In this document: piece by piece, positions 61,006-64,000 of the stretch
Position numbering within the stretch: the stretch's first letter is position 1
Layout: the number at the start of each line of letters is the position of its first letter
Made by a program: the position numbers and the translations under genes
The notes under the pieces: generated by a model
Database searches by the model: none
What the model saw: the letters and a program-made list of their open reading frames with translations, nothing else
What the model was told of the DNA's origin: nothing
Assembly: GCA_016748015.1 (NCBI GenBank)
Contig: JAAOMT010000436.1
Span: forward strand, 1,181,050-1,245,049
DNA from: Geosiphon pyriformis
Taxonomy: Eukaryota > Glomeromycota > Glomeromycetes > Archaeosporales > Geosiphonaceae
Reading direction: 5' to 3'
DNA: 64,000 bases

Positions 61006-62759
61006 GCAAAAGTAAAAGATGAAAACAGATAAAAAAACAAAAACTTTTTCAAAAATACACTATTTTAGGAATTTGGGATGTAGGGGAGAAAAAAGTTTTT
61101 TTGGTTTTTTTTCAATATTTAATATTATAATCAAATTTATTTAAATAGATAATCCAATAAGAAAGCTTTTTATGATCCAGTTTTTTTTTTATTTTTTAGC
61201 CAAATTAAAGTTTAATAATTGGTATATATATTGAATTTTTTTTATAAAATATTTATTTTAAGAATTAGTGGATTATACTACTGCTAAGTATTTTTTTTTG
61301 GTTGTTGTGTAATTTTTTTTGTTTGTTTTAGGGTTTTATTACTATAAGTTATGACTTGTTTTTTTTTTCTTGTTTTTTTTTTCTTTTTTTGTAATAAAAC
61401 AGTACCAAAAAAATATTAAAAGCATTAGTATAAAGAATAAATAACTTGTTAAAGTCAAGTTGTTTTAAAATTAGTTTAGTGGTCAGTTTTTCTTTTAGAA
61501 TTTCAAATGTTTTTTGTTAAAAAATATTTTAATGATAATTAATGTTTTTTTTAGAAGCTAATTAAGTGAATATGTAATTTTAGAGAAATTTTTAATAAAT
61601 TTGTGATAATATAAAACTAATTTCAGAAAAGATTATAGCTTTAAAATATTTATTAATTGTTTAAGTTTTTGTACTTTTTTAACTTTGGTTGGATCTAGAA
61701 AGATTTTATTTTTTGTTATAAGATATTTTAAAAACTAAGTAAATTGTTTTTCAAAAAATAATTTAATAAAATTGATTTTAAATTAAACATTTTTTTAAAA
61801 ATTAAAAACTTTTTAAAAATATTTTAGATACTTATTTTATGTTTTTGAATATACAATTATATTATCTAAGTACACTAAAACAAACTTTTGATATTTTGGT
61901 CTAAATACTTTATTTATTAATCTTTAAAATATGAATAAGATATTTGTTAATCTAAAAAACAGTACTGTAAATTTGTAAGTTCTATATTTTGTAATTAATA
62001 TGGTTTTTTTTTCTACTAACAGAATCTATTTCTATTTGCCAAAATCTAATAGTTAAATCAATTATTGTAAAATAGGTTAAGCTTTTAAATTGATTAAAAG
62101 TATTATTAATCTTAGAAAAAAATTACATATTTTATTTGATAATTGTATTTAATAATTAGTAATCTACACAAAATTGTAAAAATCTATTTTTTTTGAATAC
62201 TATTATAACAAAAAATACTTATTTACTCTTAATTTTTTGTATAAATTTAAGTTTTTTTATTTGGTTTATTTTTTTTTAATAAACTTGTTATTTTATTAAT
62301 TTAATTAATTTGATTTTAAATAGAATGACCAGATATTTTTGGTTTTAATTACATATTAAATAAGATTTGTTTGGCTAAAATGTTTTTTTTCTTTTGATAT
62401 TATTGCTTTATTTTTTGTCAACAAGTTTTTAATATCAATTTTTTGGTTATTTTTACTGGGTTTTTTTTGTTCAATTACCAAAAATTAGGTTATAGATATT
62501 TTTTTTTCAAATAATTTTTGTACAATTTTAATTTTTTTATCAAAAATCAAACTAATCAGTTTTTAATTCTTAAAAAAAGATAAATAAAATTTGTATTTAT
62601 TGCTTAAAGAGTAAAAAAAGTATTAAATACATTGTTATTAGAGGTTTTTGGGTTTTTTTTTCAATGCTGTTATTGTCTGTTTGCTGTAAATTCACATTTA
62701 TTGAAAGCTAGTAAATTTTTGATAACTGAATTTATTTTTAAATTATTTTTTATAATTTG
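61006..62759. other. AT-rich desert
   Basis: Almost pure A+T with long T and A runs. No ORF or recognisable repeat beyond homopolymer tracts. Confidence 0.6.
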
Positions 62760-63080
62760 AATTGCTGAGCTTATAAATGAAATGGCCAATTTTATACCAA
62801 TTACTATATATAATTACTTTGTAGTAAAAGTTAACTCTTTTTTAAGAATTGTTTATCTAAAAGCTCACTAAAATGTGTAGTTACTTTGCTGTAAAAGTCA
62901 AATCTTTTACAGGAATCTCGTCTGTAAGCTATTTTAATAATTATAATAAAAAAAAAAGAAAAAATTATAAAAATATAAATAAAATAAGATTTTGTTAAAA
63001 GAATTATTTTTTATCTAGGCCAGAAGTCACTAACAAATTACTGAAATTGGTAACTAGTTAATTTCAAAATGTTAATTGGG
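62760..63080. repeat. LINE 3' UTR-like repeat, second copy
   Basis: Matches 24170-24470 in the same orientation: TGAGCTTATAAATGAA..., TTACTTTGTAGTAAAAGTTA..., TTACTTTGCTGTAAAAGTCA..., then TCTGTAAGCTATTTTAATAA. This copy keeps more C and G than the first. Confidence 0.6.
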
Positions 63081-64000
63081 TTTTTTTTTTGGAATATCAA
63101 GTATAAAATATTTAAAAATTGGTTTTCTAACTATTTTTATTTTTTTGAATTGTAATAATAAGAATAAATTTAAATAAGATATATTTTTTTGAAAAAAGAA
63201 ACTCTTTTTTTATACAATTTGTTGTAGTATTAGTTCATAAATTTGCACTTTTTTTTTGCTATAATTTTGACAAATTAAAGATAAATTTTGATAAACTACA
63301 AATTATTTTGACAAATTATTAATTATTTTAATGAATTATCTATTATTTTACAAATTTCTACAAATTTCAGCAAATTCTTAAATATTACAAAGTTTGGAGT
63401 ATTGCATAATATGATCATCACAATTGTGTATCATACAAATTGAATTATTAATTAGATAAAAATATTTGATAATTTGATTAACTAATAAGTAATAATTAAA
63501 ACAATAATAATATATGCTAATTAATAATAGAAATTATAAAAGTAATTTAATGTTAACTAATGGCTAAAATTCTACTAGTAGCAATATAAACTATACTATT
63601 AATAGTTTTATTTTGTTTTTTTTCTAGATTGTTGTTTGAATATTCTTTTGAGCATATTATAATATAATTAATAAATAATTTTTTCATTAACAATTAATTT
63701 TTTACTATTGGCTTATATATTGTCTATAGAATTATTATTATTACTAAAAGTAATAAAAGCTAATTTGGTTTTTTTATCTTTTTTTTTATTTTTTATTTAT
63801 TTTTCAAAGTTTTTTGAATTATCAGAATTATTATTTTTATTGTTTATTTGTTGTTGTTGAATTACAGTAGAAAAAACAGTCTAATAATAATATTTAATTA
63901 TAATTGATTAAGACTTATTTTAAATTCTAAGTTCATAAAACTTATAGTTAAAAAGAGCTTTTGTTTTTTTATTTGTTTTCAATAATTATAGTATAATTTT
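63081..64000. other. AT-rich desert to window end
   Basis: No gene or named repeat is seen. It ends within the AT-rich region, so its extent is unknown. Confidence 0.6.

Overview
This window is nuclear DNA from an AT-rich, intron-dense filamentous fungus, most likely an arbuscular mycorrhizal Glomeromycotina (Rhizophagus-like). The reasons are genes with up to about 20 short GT-AG introns, (AAT)n/(ATT)n microsatellites, blocks that are almost pure A+T, and fragments of a LINE whose ORF1, endonuclease, RNase H and C-terminal sequences resemble the abundant LINEs of Rhizophagus. The species call is inference. Gene models were built by hand from splice-site phase and family similarity.

Layout: (1) 1-1395, AT-rich intergenic DNA. 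(2) 1396-22372, a gene island: exportin-T, alpha-SNAP, RPS5 (minus), a Rrn10-like protein (minus), SNF5 with a GATA finger, eIF2A, RPS0 (minus), an interrupted small ORF and an MCFD2-like EF-hand protein. (3) 22373-37100, an AT desert holding one decayed minus-strand LINE (about 24170-32760) with two copies of an LTR-like repeat inserted in it, followed by older remnants. (4) 37572-55676, a second gene island: PKA regulatory subunit, KDEL receptor, a small probably mitochondrial protein, an ABCD4-type ABC transporter, a VAT1/quinone-reductase-like protein (minus), phosphoglucomutase-2/phosphopentomutase, the SUMO E1 subunit AOS1 (minus), the kinetochore protein SPC25, and an OPY2-like membrane protein (minus). 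(5) about 57000-64000, another AT desert with a less decayed LINE island at 59820-61005.

The genes are housekeeping and not an operon-like set. Several are divergent pairs with short shared promoters: Rrn10-like/SNF5 with 92 bp between start codons, VAT1-like/PGM2 with 162 bp, and AOS1/SPC25 with 189 bp.

The most notable signal is a minor-spliceosome (U12-type) AT-AC intron in eIF2A. It has a complete ATATCCTTT 5' splice site and a CCTTGAC branch motif, and removing it gives a gapless match to the conserved family sequence. Others are an 8-nt microexon in the phosphoglucomutase gene, an ABCD4-like transporter in a fungus, and a transposon decay pattern of C:G to T:A changes on both strands. 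One LTR-like insertion can be excised with a single 4-bp target duplication to restore the LINE reading frame. No CRISPR array, bacterial-type system or confident RNA gene was seen.
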